A DNA stretch of 64,000 bases from Pseudonocardia hydrocarbonoxydans (GCF_006539565.1 NZ_BJNG01000018.1:124001-188000), one strand, 5' to 3'; shown: positions 1-10,702, counted from the stretch's first letter. Numbers and translations: made by a program. Notes: a model not told the origin generated them from the sequence alone.

Positions 1-790
1 GGCGGACCGCTGGCCGGTGCCCGGACCGGCGGACGACAAGTACAGCCAGGGGGTGGTCGGGATCGCGGCCGGATCCGCGGTCTATCCCGGCGCGGCCGTG
101 CTGGCCGCGGGCGCCGCGGTGCTGGCGACCAGCGGCATGGTGCGCTACGCGGGCACCGGGGCCGAGGCCGTGCACGCGCGCTGGCCCGAGGTGGTGGCGA
201 CCGCCGACATCGGTGGTGCGGGCCGGACCCAGGCCTGGACGGTGGGCCCCGGTTCCGGCACCGACGACACCGGGTACGCCACGGTCGTGGCCGCACTCGA
301 CCGCGACGTGCCGCTGTGCCTCGACGCCGACGCGATCACCCTGCTCGCGCGCCACGCCGACCTGCGCGCCGCCGTGCGGGGCAGGCCCGTGGTGGTGACC
401 CCGCACGCCGGCGAGTTCGCCCGGCTGGCCGGGGACGTGGGCGTCGACCGGATCGCCGCGGCCCGGCGCGCGGCGGCCGGGCTCGGGGTGACGGTGCTGC
501 TCAAGGGCAACGCCACCGTCGTGGCCGCGCCCGACGGACGTGCCCTGGTGCACCCGTCGACGACGTCGTGGGCGGCCACGGCCGGGTCGGGTGACGTGCT
601 GTCGGGGATCATCGGGGCGCTGCTCGCCTCCGGTCTGGAGCCGTGGTGGGCGGCGGGGTGCGCCGCGTTCGTGCACGCCCGGGCGGCGGAGCTGGCCGCC
701 GACGGCGCGCCCGCCCCGGCCTCGCTGCTGCAGGCCGCGATCCCGGCCGCCGTGCGCTCGCTGCACGCCGCGGGCGGGGGCCGGCAGTGA
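1..790 (+). CDS. nnrD: ADP-dependent (S)-NAD(P)H-hydrate dehydratase, 3' part
   Basis: This is the carboxy-terminal part of the enzyme that dehydrates damaged NADHX/NADPHX back to NAD(P)H using ADP. The reading frame is already open at the first bases, so the start lies outside the window. Visible family signatures are KYSQG followed by VGI near the left edge, GNATVV in the middle and AGSGDVLSGIIG near the end, which is the nucleotide-binding NAGTGDVLSG-type loop of the ribokinase-like fold. In many bacteria it is fused to an N-terminal NADHX epimerase; the missing portion prevents deciding that here. It runs in the same direction as alr, 58 bases away, as in other actinobacteria. Confidence 0.93.
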   Translation, partial: ADRWPVPGPADDKYSQGVVGIAAGSAVYPGAAVLAAGAAVLATSGMVRYAGTGAEAVHARWPEVVATADIGGAGRTQAWTVGPGSGTDDTGYATVVAALDRDVPLCLDADAITLLARHADLRAAVRGRPVVVTPHAGEFARLAGDVGVDRIAAARRAAAGLGVTVLLKGNATVVAAPDGRALVHPSTTSWAATAGSGDVLSGIIGALLASGLEPWWAAGCAAFVHARAAELAADGAPAPASLLQAAIPAAVRSLHAAGGGRQ

Positions 791-836
791 GCCGGCGCAC
801 GCCGTGCGGGGGACGCCCCGCGCCGACCGGTGATGC

Positions 837-848
837 GATGATGCGGGC
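837..848 (+). promoter_or_regulatory. Putative -10 element for leaderless alr mRNA
   Basis: A GATGAT hexamer (837-842) ends exactly six bases before the GTG start at 849, the spacing expected if transcription begins at the start codon. No Shine-Dalgarno-like purine run lies between. No convincing -35 is seen. The same arrangement recurs at many genes in this window. Confidence 0.35.
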
Positions 849-1994
849 GTGACTTCGTCGGGGACGGCCCGGGTCGAGGCGGTGATCGACCTCGACGCCG
901 TGCGCCACAACATCGGGGTGCTCGCCACCGCGGCCGCGGATGCCCAGGTCATGGCCGTGGTGAAGGCCGACGGGTACGGCCACGGCGCCGTACCGGTGGC
1001 ACGGGCCGCGCTGTCGGCCGGGGCGTCCTGGCTGGGCGTCTGCACGATCGAGGAGGCGCTGGAGCTGCGCGCGGCCGGCATCACGGCGCCCCTGCTGTCC
1101 TGGCTGCACGTGCCCGACGACGACTTCGCGGCCGCGCTGACCGCCGACGTCGACCTGTCGGTGGCCTCGCGCGAGCACCTGGCCGCCGTGCTGGCCGCCG
1201 CCCGGTCGACCGGACGCCCGGCCCGCCTGCACCTCAAGATCGACACCGGGCTGTCCCGCAACGGCGCGCCCGCCGCCGCGTGGGCCGACCTGCTCGACGA
1301 CGCCGCCAAGGCCGCGGCCGACGGGTCGTGCGAGGTGGTGGCCGTCTGGTCGCACCTCGCGCACGCCGACGCCCCGCACCACCCGACGCTCGACCGGCAG
1401 GCCGCCCGGCTCACCACGGCCTGGCAGGCCGCCCGCGACCGCGGCCTGTCGCCGCTGCGCCACCTCGCCAACTCCGCCGCCACGCTCACGCGCCCCGACC
1501 TGCACTTCGACATCGTCCGGCCGGGCATCGCGGTGTACGGGCTCGACCCGCTCGACCGGCCGGTCGACGAGAGCCCCCTGCGCCCGGCGATGACGCTGCG
1601 GGCCCGGGTGGCGCTGGTGAAGCGGGTGCCCGCCGGCGAGGGCGTGTCCTACGGCCACGAGTGGACCACGCCTGCGGAGACGACGCTGGCGCTGGTGCCC
1701 GCGGGTTACGCCGACGGGGTGCCGCGGCGACTGAACCGGAACGGGCGGATGCGGGTGTCGATCGGAGGCCGGTCGCGGCCGGTGGTGGGGCGGGTCTGCA
1801 TGGACCAGTTCGTGGTCGACTGCGGGCCCGACGCCGACGTCCGCACGGGTGACGGGGCGGTGCTGTTCGGCCCGGGCGACGGGGGCGGGCCCACCGCGCA
1901 GGAGTGGGCCGACGAGCTCGACACGATCCACTACGAGATCGCCACGGGCGTGCACGGCTCCCGGGTGACTCGCACGGTGGTGGGGCAGGCGTGA
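849..1994 (+). CDS. alr: Alanine racemase
   Basis: A PLP enzyme that interconverts L- and D-alanine, supplying D-Ala for peptidoglycan. The 381-residue length is normal. The PLP-binding lysine is in VVKADGYGHG (Lys39), and the second catalytic base is the tyrosine of GVSYGHEWTT (about residue 268). GTG at 849 gives the usual short N-terminus before the VIDLDAVRHN opening strand. The gene is followed by an alpha/beta hydrolase whose GTG overlaps the alr stop by four bases, so the two are probably translationally coupled. The neighbours match the alr-tsaE-tsaB-rimI-tsaD order known from mycobacteria. Confidence 0.97.
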   Translation: MTSSGTARVEAVIDLDAVRHNIGVLATAAADAQVMAVVKADGYGHGAVPVARAALSAGASWLGVCTIEEALELRAAGITAPLLSWLHVPDDDFAAALTADVDLSVASREHLAAVLAAARSTGRPARLHLKIDTGLSRNGAPAAAWADLLDDAAKAAADGSCEVVAVWSHLAHADAPHHPTLDRQAARLTTAWQAARDRGLSPLRHLANSAATLTRPDLHFDIVRPGIAVYGLDPLDRPVDESPLRPAMTLRARVALVKRVPAGEGVSYGHEWTTPAETTLALVPAGYADGVPRRLNRNGRMRVSIGGRSRPVVGRVCMDQFVVDCGPDADVRTGDGAVLFGPGDGGGPTAQEWADELDTIHYEIATGVHGSRVTRTVVGQA

Positions 1995-3139
1995 AGCGTC
2001 CCGGGGTCTGGCAGACCGTCGGTGTGGCGGGCGGCGTGGTGGGCGCCGCGGCCACCGGCGTGGCCGTGGGCGCGGCCGCGCGCAAGCGCCGGGAGATCGC
2101 CTCGGCGCGCCGCAGGCTCGCCACGCAGATGTCGGAGGGCGCCTCGGAGCCCGGGGTGCTGCCACCGGGCGAGGCGTCGTCGGTGACCGCCGACGACGGG
2201 GTGCGCCTGTCGTGCGAGGAGATCGACCTCTCCGACGGCCCGGACGACGCCCCCGTGCTCACCGTGGTGCTCGTGCACGGCTTCGCCCTGGACCGCCGCA
2301 CCTGGCACTTCCAGCGCCGGTCGCTGGCCGAGCTGGTGGACCCCGCGGTGCGGCTGGTGCTGTACGACCAGCGCTCCCACGGGCGCTCGGAGCGGGCGCC
2401 GCGCGAGAGCTGCACGATCGAGCAGCTCGGCCGCGACCTCGACGCCGTGATCCGCGCGCTCGCCCCGGAGGGCCCGCTGGTGCTCGTGGGGCACTCGATG
2501 GGCGGCATGACGCTGATGGCGCTGGCCGAGCACCGGCCCGAGCTGTTCACCGAGCGCGTGCTCGGGGTGGCGCTGGTCTCGACGTCGGCCGGGGAGGTGG
2601 CCAGTGCCGGGCTGCAGGGCGCGCTGCTGTCGCGGCACAACCCGCTGACCCGGGGCGTCGGCCTGCTCGCCCGGCTGCAGCCCCGGCTCGTCGACGTCGT
2701 GCGCGGGGTGGCGGGCGACCTCATCTGGGCGATCACGCGCAGCTTCGCGTACGGCGACCGGAGCGTGGCCCCCTGGCTGGTCGACCTGGTCGACACCATG
2801 ATCAGCTCCAACGCGGTGGACGCCCTGACCGACTTCGTCGATACCGTCGGCACCCACGACCGGGTGGCGGCCCTGCCCGCGCTGGCCGGGTGCGAGCTGC
2901 TCGTCGCGGCGGGCGAGGCCGACCGGGTGATCCCGTTCTCGCACTCCGAGCGGCTCGCGGCCGAGCTGCCCGACGCGGTGCTGGTGCGCTTCCCCGGGGT
3001 GGGGCACCTGCCGATGCTGGAGCAGCCCGCCACGATGGACGAGGCCCTGGTCGGGCTGCTGCAGCGCAGCGCGGCCCGGATCGTCGCCGAGCCAACCACC
3101 GGCCGTGCCCGGCCCCGGCGGTTCCGGCGGCGGGCGTGA
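1991..3139 (+). CDS. Alpha/beta-fold hydrolase with N-terminal hydrophobic segment
   Basis: A probable esterase or lipase of 382 residues. The GTG at 1991 overlaps the alr stop (GTGA) and is preferred over upstream in-frame starts inside alr. Residues 8-30 form a hydrophobic Ala/Gly/Val segment followed by a basic stretch (RKRRE), suggesting a membrane anchor or uncleaved signal. The catalytic domain starts near residue 85 with VVLVHGF (oxyanion region), the nucleophile elbow is GHSMGGM (Ser about 168), and a GVGHLPM motif near the C-terminus supplies the catalytic His. The substrate cannot be read from sequence. It sits between alr and tsaE, where actinobacteria often have such a hydrolase. 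Confidence 0.88.
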   Translation: MKRPGVWQTVGVAGGVVGAAATGVAVGAAARKRREIASARRRLATQMSEGASEPGVLPPGEASSVTADDGVRLSCEEIDLSDGPDDAPVLTVVLVHGFALDRRTWHFQRRSLAELVDPAVRLVLYDQRSHGRSERAPRESCTIEQLGRDLDAVIRALAPEGPLVLVGHSMGGMTLMALAEHRPELFTERVLGVALVSTSAGEVASAGLQGALLSRHNPLTRGVGLLARLQPRLVDVVRGVAGDLIWAITRSFAYGDRSVAPWLVDLVDTMISSNAVDALTDFVDTVGTHDRVAALPALAGCELLVAAGEADRVIPFSHSERLAAELPDAVLVRFPGVGHLPMLEQPATMDEALVGLLQRSAARIVAEPTTGRARPRRFRRRA

Positions 3140-3657
3140 GCGCGCCGGACGGCGCGGACGGCGCCGTGCTCGAGCTGCCCGGCGTCGCCGACACCGAGGC
3201 ACTGGGCGAGCGCCTGGCCGCCGGCCTGGGCGCGGGCGACCTGGTGGTGCTCTCGGGCCCGCTGGGCGCGGGCAAGACGGCGTTGGTCCGGGGGCTCGCC
3301 CGCGGCCTCGGGGTGAGCGGACCGGTGACGTCGCCGACCTTCGTGATCGCCAGGGAGCACCGGGCCGGTCCGCGCGGCGTGCCGCTCGTGCACGTCGACG
3401 CCTACCGCCTCGGGATGGCCGCCGACGTGGCCGCGGAGCTCGACGACCTCGACCTCGACACCGAGCTGGCCGACGCCGTGGTGGCCGTGGAATGGGGCGA
3501 GGGCGTGGCCGAGCGGCTCTCGGCCCGGCACCTGCTCGTGCGCCTGCACCGCCGCCCCGACGACGTGCGCACGGCGACCGTGACACGGGTCGGTGCGGGT
3601 CCGGACGAGGTGTTCGGGGGATCGGTTCATGGCGGCGACGGTGCGGCCCACCCCTGA
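3136..3657 (+). CDS. tsaE: tRNA t6A threonylcarbamoyltransferase complex ATPase TsaE
   Basis: The small P-loop ATPase that works with TsaB and TsaD in forming N6-threonylcarbamoyladenosine at tRNA position 37. It has 173 residues. The Walker A is GPLGAGKT (residues 41-48), followed by the family motif TSPTF and HVDAYRLG, and VEWGEG near the end. GTG 3136 overlaps the stop of the hydrolase gene by four bases. Three of the four t6A-related genes (tsaE, tsaB, tsaD) are here together with rimI. The last 20 or so residues are Gly-rich and poorly conserved. Confidence 0.95.
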   Translation: MSAPDGADGAVLELPGVADTEALGERLAAGLGAGDLVVLSGPLGAGKTALVRGLARGLGVSGPVTSPTFVIAREHRAGPRGVPLVHVDAYRLGMAADVAAELDDLDLDTELADAVVAVEWGEGVAERLSARHLLVRLHRRPDDVRTATVTRVGAGPDEVFGGSVHGGDGAAHP

Positions 3658-3689
3658 CGACCCCCGCCCCGGACGGCGTCGACGACCGT

Positions 3690-3720
3690 GAGTTGTCCAC
3701 ATCGCCGGGAGTCGTCCACA
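3690..3720 (+). repeat. Paired DnaA-box-like 12-bp direct repeat
   Basis: GAGTTGTCCACA (3690-3701) and GAGTCGTCCACA (3709-3720) are direct repeats with one mismatch, 19 bases apart start to start. The TTGTCCACA core equals the DnaA box reported for high-GC actinobacteria, and the second copy differs at one position. They lie in the 114-base gap between tsaE and tsaB, upstream of the presumed tsaB promoter. Confidence 0.5.
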
Positions 3721-3759
3721 GGCGGGCAGCCCCTCGGGACGGGCCCGGGCCCGCGCTCG

Positions 3760-3771
3760 TAACCTGGGCGG
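3760..3771 (+). promoter_or_regulatory. Putative -10 element for leaderless tsaB mRNA
   Basis: TAACCT (3760-3765) ends six bases before ATG 3772, and the gap GGGCGG is too close to the start to act as a ribosome-binding site. A transcript beginning at the ATG is the simplest reading. Confidence 0.45.
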
Positions 3772-4431
3772 ATGCACGTGCTCGCCCTGGACACCGCCAC
3801 ACCCGCCGTCACCGCGGGTGTCGTCGAGCTGACCGCGGACGCGGTCGTGCCCCGTTCGGTCCACGTCGTGCACGACCCGCGCAAGCACGCGGAGCTGCTC
3901 ATGCCCGGCGTGCTCGCCGCGTGCGCGGGCGCCGGGATCGCGCTGCGCGAGGTCGGCGCGGTGGTCGTCGGGGCCGGGCCGGGCCCGTTCACCGGGCTGC
4001 GGGTCGGGATGGTCACGGCGGCCGCGCTGGGCGACGCGCTCGGGGTGCCCGTGCACGGCGTGTGCACCCTCGACGCGATCGCCGCCGACGTCGCCGGGCC
4101 GGGCCCGTTCGTCGTCGTCACCGACGCCCGGCGTCGCGAGGTGTACTGGGCGCTCTACGACGGGTCGGGGGCGCGGCGGGACGGGCCCCACGTGGAGTCC
4201 CCTGCCGCGCTGGTCGGGCGCGGCCTCCCCGCGGTCGCGGCTGCCGGCGGGTCGGCGCCCGGTCTGGGATGGCCGGTGCGCGAGCCCGCGGCCCCGTCGC
4301 CGCGGGGGCTGGTCGCGGTCGCGGCGGCCGCGGTGCGGGCGGGTGTCGAGCCGGGCCCGCTCGAGCCGCTGTACCTGCGCCGCCCCGACGCCGCGGAGCC
4401 GGGTGCGCGCAAGAAGGTGAGCGCGCGATGA
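3772..4431 (+). CDS. tsaB: tRNA t6A biosynthesis protein TsaB
   Basis: An ASKHA-fold partner that dimerises with TsaD in the threonylcarbamoyl transfer complex. It has 219 residues. The N-terminus [10 protein letters not shown] is the typical TsaB opening, and [14 protein letters not shown] (about residues 65-78) is its signature. It lacks the metal-binding HxxxH of TsaD, as expected for this non-catalytic paralogue. It probably has its own promoter in the 114-base gap upstream, and its stop overlaps the rimI start (ATGA). Confidence 0.95.
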   Translation: MHVLALDTATPAVTAGVVELTADAVVPRSVHVVHDPRKHAELLMPGVLAACAGAGIALREVGAVVVGAGPGPFTGLRVGMVTAAALGDALGVPVHGVCTLDAIAADVAGPGPFVVVTDARRREVYWALYDGSGARRDGPHVESPAALVGRGLPAVAAAGGSAPGLGWPVREPAAPSPRGLVAVAAAAVRAGVEPGPLEPLYLRRPDAAEPGARKKVSAR

Positions 4432-4892
4432 GCCCCGCCACCACCCGCACCGACGACCTGCGTCCCGACGACGCGCCCCGCTGCGCCGAGCTGGAGAAGC
4501 TGCTGTTCCCCGAGGACGACCCGTGGAGCGAGCGCGCCTTCCGCGACGAGGTCCGCATGGGCCACCTCTACCGCGCCGCCCGCGACGGCGACACCCTCGT
4601 GGGCTACGCCGGGCTGGCCTTCGTCGCCGGTCCGCCGCAGGCGGAGGCCGAGATCCACACGATCGGCGTCGACCCGTCGCACCAGGGCCGCGGGATCGGC
4701 CGCACGCTGCTGCGGGAGCTGCTCGCCGTGGCCGACGCGGAGTCGGCCACGGTGTTCCTGGAGGTCCGCACCGACAACGCGGTGGCCAAGGCGCTCTACG
4801 AGTCGGAGGGCTTCTCGGTGGTCGGCCTGCGCAGGCGCTACTACCGGCCCAGCGGGGCCGACGCCCACACGATGCGGAGGGACGCCCGGTGA
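4428..4892 (+). CDS. rimI: Ribosomal protein bS18-alanine N-acetyltransferase (GNAT)
   Basis: A 154-residue GNAT-family acetyltransferase, named RimI from the family and from its fixed position between tsaB and tsaD. The acetyl-CoA pyrophosphate loop is seen as [14 protein letters not shown] (about residues 82-95), and [13 protein letters not shown] is the typical motif B region. RimI acetylates the N-terminal alanine of ribosomal protein S18 in E. coli; actinobacterial members may acetylate other N-termini. ATG 4428 overlaps the tsaB stop by four bases, and its own stop overlaps the tsaD GTG, so translation is likely coupled throughout. Confidence 0.92.
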   Translation: MSPATTRTDDLRPDDAPRCAELEKLLFPEDDPWSERAFRDEVRMGHLYRAARDGDTLVGYAGLAFVAGPPQAEAEIHTIGVDPSHQGRGIGRTLLRELLAVADAESATVFLEVRTDNAVAKALYESEGFSVVGLRRRYYRPSGADAHTMRRDAR

Positions 4893-5926
4893 TCGTCGTC
4901 GGTATCGAGACCTCGTGCGACGAGACCGGGGTCGGGGTCGTCCGCCACGACGGGGCCGCCCCGGAGCTGCTGGCCAACGAGGTGGCCTCCTCGGTCGACG
5001 AGCACGCGCGCTTCGGCGGGGTGGTGCCCGAGGTCGCCTCGCGGGCGCACCTGCAGGCGATGGTCCCCGCGGTGCGCCGGGCGCTCGCCACCGCCGGGGT
5101 CACCGCCCGCGACGTCGACGCCGTGGCCGTCACGGCGGGGCCCGGGCTCACCGGTGCGCTGCTGGTCGGGGTGGCGGCGGCGAAGGCCTACGCCACCGCG
5201 TGGGACGTGCCGCTCTACGGCGTCAACCACCTCGCCGCGCACGTCGCCGTCGACACGCTCCAGCACGGCCCGCTGCCGCCGTGCCTGGCGCTGCTGGTCT
5301 CGGGCGGGCACTCCAGCCTGCTCGACGTGCCCGACGTCGCCGGCCCCGTCACGCCGCTGGGCGCCACCATCGACGACGCGGCGGGCGAGGCGTTCGACAA
5401 GATCGCCCGCCTGCTCGGCCTCCCGTTCCCCGGCGGCCCGCACGTCGACCGCGTGGCCCGCGACGGCGACCCCCGCGCGATCGCGTTCCCGCGCGGGCTC
5501 ACCGGCCCCCGCGACGCCCCGTTCGACTTCTCCTTCTCCGGGCTCAAGACCGCGGTGGCCCGGCACGTCGAGGCGCTGGAGCGGGCCGGCACGCCGGTGC
5601 CGGTGGCCGACGTGGCGGCGAGCTTCCAGGAGGCCGTCGTCGACGTGCTCACCGCGAAGGCCGTGCGGGCGGCCCGCGAGCGGGGGATGGAGACGCTGCT
5701 GCTGGGCGGCGGGGTCGCGGCCAACTCCCGGCTGCGCGCGCTGGCCCAGGAGCGCTGCGACGTCGCCGGCCTCGCGCTGCGCGTCCCGCGCCCGGGCCTG
5801 TGCACCGACAACGGGGCGATGGTGGCGGCCCTGGGCGCGCACCTGCTCGTAAGCGGTGCGCAGGCGAGCCCGCTCGACCTGCCCGCCGACTCGTCGATGC
5901 CGGTCACCGAGGTGCTGGTGTCCTGA
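4889..5926 (+). CDS. tsaD: tRNA N6-adenosine threonylcarbamoyltransferase TsaD
   Basis: The catalytic subunit that transfers threonylcarbamoyl to A37 of ANN-decoding tRNAs. It has 345 residues. The opening [10 protein letters not shown] is diagnostic, and the iron-binding histidines are His114 and His118 in VNHLAAH. SGGHSSL and GEAFDK follow in the order expected for the ASKHA fold, and LCTDNGAM is near the C-terminus. GTG 4889 overlaps the rimI stop. It is the last gene of this run and converges on the TauE-family gene with no spacing (stop codons at 5926 and 5927). Confidence 0.97.
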   Translation: MIVVGIETSCDETGVGVVRHDGAAPELLANEVASSVDEHARFGGVVPEVASRAHLQAMVPAVRRALATAGVTARDVDAVAVTAGPGLTGALLVGVAAAKAYATAWDVPLYGVNHLAAHVAVDTLQHGPLPPCLALLVSGGHSSLLDVPDVAGPVTPLGATIDDAAGEAFDKIARLLGLPFPGGPHVDRVARDGDPRAIAFPRGLTGPRDAPFDFSFSGLKTAVARHVEALERAGTPVPVADVAASFQEAVVDVLTAKAVRAARERGMETLLLGGGVAANSRLRALAQERCDVAGLALRVPRPGLCTDNGAMVAALGAHLLVSGAQASPLDLPADSSMPVTEVLVS

Positions 5927-6688
5927 TCAGAGCAGCAGGTTCACGATCGCGACGAGACCCACGACGACGATCACCCCGCGCAGCACCGGCTGGGGCAGCC
6001 GGCGCCCGACCCGCGCCCCCAGCAGCCCGCCCGCCGACGACCCGATCGCGATGAGCGCGACGACCCGCCAGTCGACCTGCGCCGGGGCCACGACCAGGAA
6101 GGTCACCGCGGCGACGGCGTTGACGCAGGTGACGAGCCCGTTCTTGAGGGCGTTGAGGCGCTGCAGCGTCTCGGTCATCACGGTGCCCAGCAGCCCGACG
6201 AGCAGGATGCCCTGCGCGCCGCCGAAGTAGCCCCCGTAGACCCCGCAGGTCGCGGTCGCGGCCAGCGCGGCCGGGCCGACGTCGGGCCGCCCGGTCCGCC
6301 CGGGCCGCCGGGCGAGCGCCCGGGCGATCCAGGGCTGCACCGCGACCAGCAGCGCGGCCACCGCGATCAGCACCGGCACCACGGCCCGGAACGCCGAGTC
6401 GGGCAGCACGAGCAGCAGCACCGCGCCCGTGGCGCCGCCGAGCACCGACATCGACCCGAGCACGAGCAGCCTGCGCCGCTGGTCGGCCAGCTCCCGGCGG
6501 TAGCCCCACACGCTCGCGACACCGCCGGGCACCAGCCCGATGTTGTTGGAGACGTTCGCGAGCACCGGGGGGTAACCCAGTGCGAGCAGCGTGGGGAAGG
6601 TGATCAGCGACCCGGAGCCCACCGCGGCGTTGATCGCCCCCGCCGCGGTCCCGGCGAGCAGGATCAGCACCACGTCGAGCGTGCTCAT
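5927..6688 (-). CDS. TauE/SafE-family membrane permease (sulfite/organosulfonate exporter-like)
   Basis: A 253-residue multi-pass membrane protein. The ATG at 6688 is chosen over an upstream in-frame ATG (6769) because a GGGAGGGGG run stands just before it and because MSTLDVVLILLAGTAAG starts directly with the first membrane segment. The family motif GxGSLITFPTLLALGYPP is present in the first repeat and a second GGYFGGAQGILL repeat lies in the C-terminal half, the usual two-repeat design. Members export sulfite, sulfoacetate or related anions, but the true substrate here is unknown. It lies between oppositely directed housekeeping genes and shows no operon partner. Confidence 0.86.
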   Translation of the reverse strand: MSTLDVVLILLAGTAAGAINAAVGSGSLITFPTLLALGYPPVLANVSNNIGLVPGGVASVWGYRRELADQRRRLLVLGSMSVLGGATGAVLLLVLPDSAFRAVVPVLIAVAALLVAVQPWIARALARRPGRTGRPDVGPAALAATATCGVYGGYFGGAQGILLVGLLGTVMTETLQRLNALKNGLVTCVNAVAAVTFLVVAPAQVDWRVVALIAIGSSAGGLLGARVGRRLPQPVLRGVIVVVGLVAIVNLLL

Positions 6689-6770
6689 CGGGCCCCCTCC
6701 CGGCGGGCCCCGGTGCCCGCTCCCGCACCCTCCTCCGTGATGGGCGGGAGCGGTTAGGGCGTACGCCACG

Positions 6771-8369
6771 TCAGGCGGGTTCGAGCCCCGGCCGCCGGTC
6801 CTCGACGACGAACGTCGCCCGGGTCTCGACCGGCGCCCCGGCCTCCTGCACGTAGGGCAGCACGCGGAACTCGGCCGTCAGCTCGTCGGCGGTGAACCGG
6901 GTGCGGACGTAGCCGCGCCGGTCGTTGAAGAACCGGATGTGCGGGTTGTCCGCGAGCTGCCCCGCGGTGTCCTCCCGCGTCTCGGAGCCGTCGCCGCCGG
7001 AGGTGATCGAGCTCGACACGAGCTCGGTGCCGACCACCGGGGACGCCGGGTCGTCGAATCGCCGCCTGACCTCGGCCGCCCAGTGCGCGTGCACGTCGCC
7101 GGTGAGGACGACGACGTTGCGCGACCCGGCGTCCACCCAGGAGTCGACGACCCGGTCGCGCGAGGCCGTGTAGCCGTCCCAGGCGTCGGGGTTGAACCCG
7201 CGCGCCCCGCCGGGCACGAGATCGACCTGGGAGAAGAACACCTGCTGGCCGAGCACGTCCCACCGGGCACGGGAGGTGGCGAACCGCTCGGCGAGCTAGC
7301 GCTCCTGCTCGGAGCCGGGCAGCGACGCGGCCGGGTCGGTGCGGGCGTCGCAGTCGGCGGGGAAGGTGTCCTCGCACGGCTGGTCGGTGCGGTACTGGCG
7401 GGTGTCGAGCATGTGGAACGCGGCCGTCGCGCCCCAGCCGACGCTGCGGTACAGCCGCATGTCGGCCCCCGACGGGCGCTGGGCCGCGCGCAGCGGCATG
7501 TTCTCCCAGTACGCCCGCAGCGCCGCCGCCCGCCGCGGCGCGAACGGGCCCGGCGGGTCCTCGGGCAGCTCGCGCACGTCGCCGGCCCAGTTGTTCTCCA
7601 CCTCGTGGTCGTCGAACACCACCAGCCACGGGGCGACGGCGTGCGCGGCCTGCAGGTCGGCGTCGGTCCGGTACTGGGCGTGCCGCTGCCGGTAGCCTGC
7701 CAGCGTCGAGGTCTCCGGGCCGAGGTGGTCGCGCACGTTGCCCTGCGGCGCGACGTACTCCCCGGCGGCGTACTCGTAGAGGTAGTCGCCCAGGTGCAGC
7801 ACCAGGTCGGGCTCGTCCTGCGCGAGCCGGGCGTAGGCGGTGAAGAAGCCGTGCTCGTACTGCGAGCACGAGGTGAAGCACATCGTCAGCGGCACCATCG
7901 AGGCCGCCGCGGGCGCGGTGCGGGTCCGCCCGGTCGGGGAGATGGAGCCCTCGGCCCGGAAGCGGTAGAAGTACTCGCGGCCCGGCGCCAGCCCGGCCGC
8001 CTCGACGTGCACGCTGTGCCCCAGCTCCGGCCCCGTCGTCCCGACGCCCCGGCGCACGATCCGGCGGAAGCGCTCGTCGGCGGCCAGCTCCCACTCGACG
8101 TCGGTGCGCCGCTCGCCCATACCGCCCAGGCCGTCCTCGGCCAGCGGGTCGGGGGCGAGGCGGGTCCAGAGCACGAACCCCTCGGGAGAGGGTTCGCCGG
8201 AGGCCACGCCGAGGGTGAACGGATCGCCCCGGCGGGCCGTCGCGGAGGGGCCGGCCGCCGCGGGGGAGGCGGCCAGCAGGCCGGCCGGGGCGGCCAGCAC
8301 GGCGGAGGCGGCGAGTCCGGCCCGCAGGACGGATCGGCGGTCGGTGGCGGTGCTCGCGTCGTCGGTCAC
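6771..8369 (-). pseudogene. phoD: PhoD-family alkaline phosphatase interrupted by an in-frame amber codon
   Basis: A secreted phosphodiesterase/phosphomonoesterase (Ca/Fe-dependent PhoD). Starting at GTG 8369 the product would be about 532 codons. It has a Tat signal (DRRSVLRAG followed by an Ala-rich stretch) and the PhoD elements [36 protein letters not shown] and, later, VVVLTGDVHAHW. A single TAG at 7298-7296 splits it after SEQER. The frame continues uninterrupted as LAERFATS, then VLGQQVFFSQ. In the family this position is the conserved Trp of EQRRWL, so one TGG to TAG change explains it. It is either a genuine recent nonsense mutation or a base error. The downstream half has no credible start of its own. 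Confidence 0.85.
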
Positions 8370-8451
8370 GACCGGCAGCCTCGGCCACCCGATGGTGCGC
8401 GCAGTGGACCGCGTGGCTCGACCCGGTGAACGGTGGGCCACCGTTGAGGGA

Positions 8452-8478
8452 TTGGCACTCTCGTGGGTAGAGTGCCAA
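8452..8478 (+). promoter_or_regulatory. CIRCE operator (HrcA binding site) upstream of groES
   Basis: A perfect inverted repeat with TTGGCACTC (8452-8460), a 9-base spacer and GAGTGCCAA (8470-8478). It matches the CIRCE architecture (TTAGCACTC-N9-GAGTGCTAA) with the symmetrical A-to-G/T-to-C variant in each arm. It lies about 115 bases before the groES start, so groESL is expected to be repressed by HrcA and induced by heat. hrcA itself is not in the window. Confidence 0.93.
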
Positions 8479-8592
8479 CGCACGCCGAGATCACCCCGGC
8501 ACCCCGGCACCCGCGGCGGCGGGGAACCCGGTGGTCTCGCGTTCATCCGATCAGAGCCGATACACGTACACCCCGAAGGGGAGGTCATCGTC

Positions 8593-8883
8593 GTGGCGAA
8601 CATCAAGCCGCTCGAGGACAAGATCGTCGTCCAGGCCAGCGAGGCGGAGACCACGACCGCGTCCGGCATCGTCATCCCGGACACCGCCAAGGAGAAGCCC
8701 CAGGAGGGCAAGGTCCTCGCGGTCGGCCCCGGCCGTATCGACGACAACGGCAACCGCGTCCCGCTGGACGTGGCCGTCGGCGACGTCGTCATCTACTCCA
8801 AGTACGGCGGCACCGAGGTCAAGTACAACGGCGAGGAGTACCTCATCCTCTCCGCGCGCGACGTGCTCGCGGTCGTCAACTGA
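8593..8883 (+). CDS. groES: Co-chaperonin GroES (Cpn10)
   Basis: A 96-residue heptameric lid for GroEL. GTG 8593 is chosen because the protein then opens with [14 protein letters not shown], the universal GroES start, and a GGGGAGG run lies just upstream. The mobile loop ([17 protein letters not shown]) and the [13 protein letters not shown] and [13 protein letters not shown] segments are all present, and the length is normal. It is under the CIRCE operator and co-directional with groEL, separated by 98 bases that include a strong hairpin. Confidence 0.98.
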   Translation: MANIKPLEDKIVVQASEAETTTASGIVIPDTAKEKPQEGKVLAVGPGRIDDNGNRVPLDVAVGDVVIYSKYGGTEVKYNGEEYLILSARDVLAVVN

Positions 8884-8905
8884 CGCAGGCAGTTCTGTAG
8901 TACCG

Positions 8906-8946
8906 CCGCCCCGGTGGTCCCTCGACCGAGCGGGCCACCGGGGCGG
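8906..8946 (+). other. Intercistronic hairpin between groES and groEL
   Basis: CCGCCCCGGTGG (8906-8917) pairs perfectly with CCACCGGGGCGG (8935-8946), a 12-bp stem with a 17-base loop that can itself pair CTCG with CGAG. It has no downstream U-run. It could attenuate read-through, stabilise the groES message or be an RNase processing site, changing the GroES to GroEL ratio. Confidence 0.7.
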
Positions 8947-8963
8947 TCGCTTGTCCCGGATAG

Positions 8964-10607
<1,644 letters not shown>

Positions 10608-10623
10608 CCCCACCCGCACGTAC

Positions 10624-10658
10624 GAACGGGCCACCTCCGGATCGGAGGTGGCCCGTTC
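10624..10658 (+). terminator. groEL transcription terminator
   Basis: A perfect 15-bp stem, GAACGGGCCACCTCC (10624-10638) with GGAGGTGGCCCGTTC (10644-10658), and a 5-base loop. There is no U-tract, which is common in high-GC actinobacteria. It sits between groEL and the convergent whiB gene and may serve both. Confidence 0.85.
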
Positions 10659-10702
10659 GCTGTCTCGGAGCCGGCGCGCCGCCGCGGCGCCTGCCCCGGG
10701 CG

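Noticed and set aside
1486..5151. Very long open frame on the minus strand across alr to tsaD, and similar long antisense frames elsewhere
   Set aside because: High-GC codon bias leaves antisense frames open. The translations are Arg/Pro-rich without domains, and the plus-strand genes are secure.
7296..7298. Selenocysteine or programmed read-through at the phoD amber codon
   Set aside because: Selenocysteine uses TGA, not TAG. The conserved residue is Trp, and no read-through context or structure was recognised.
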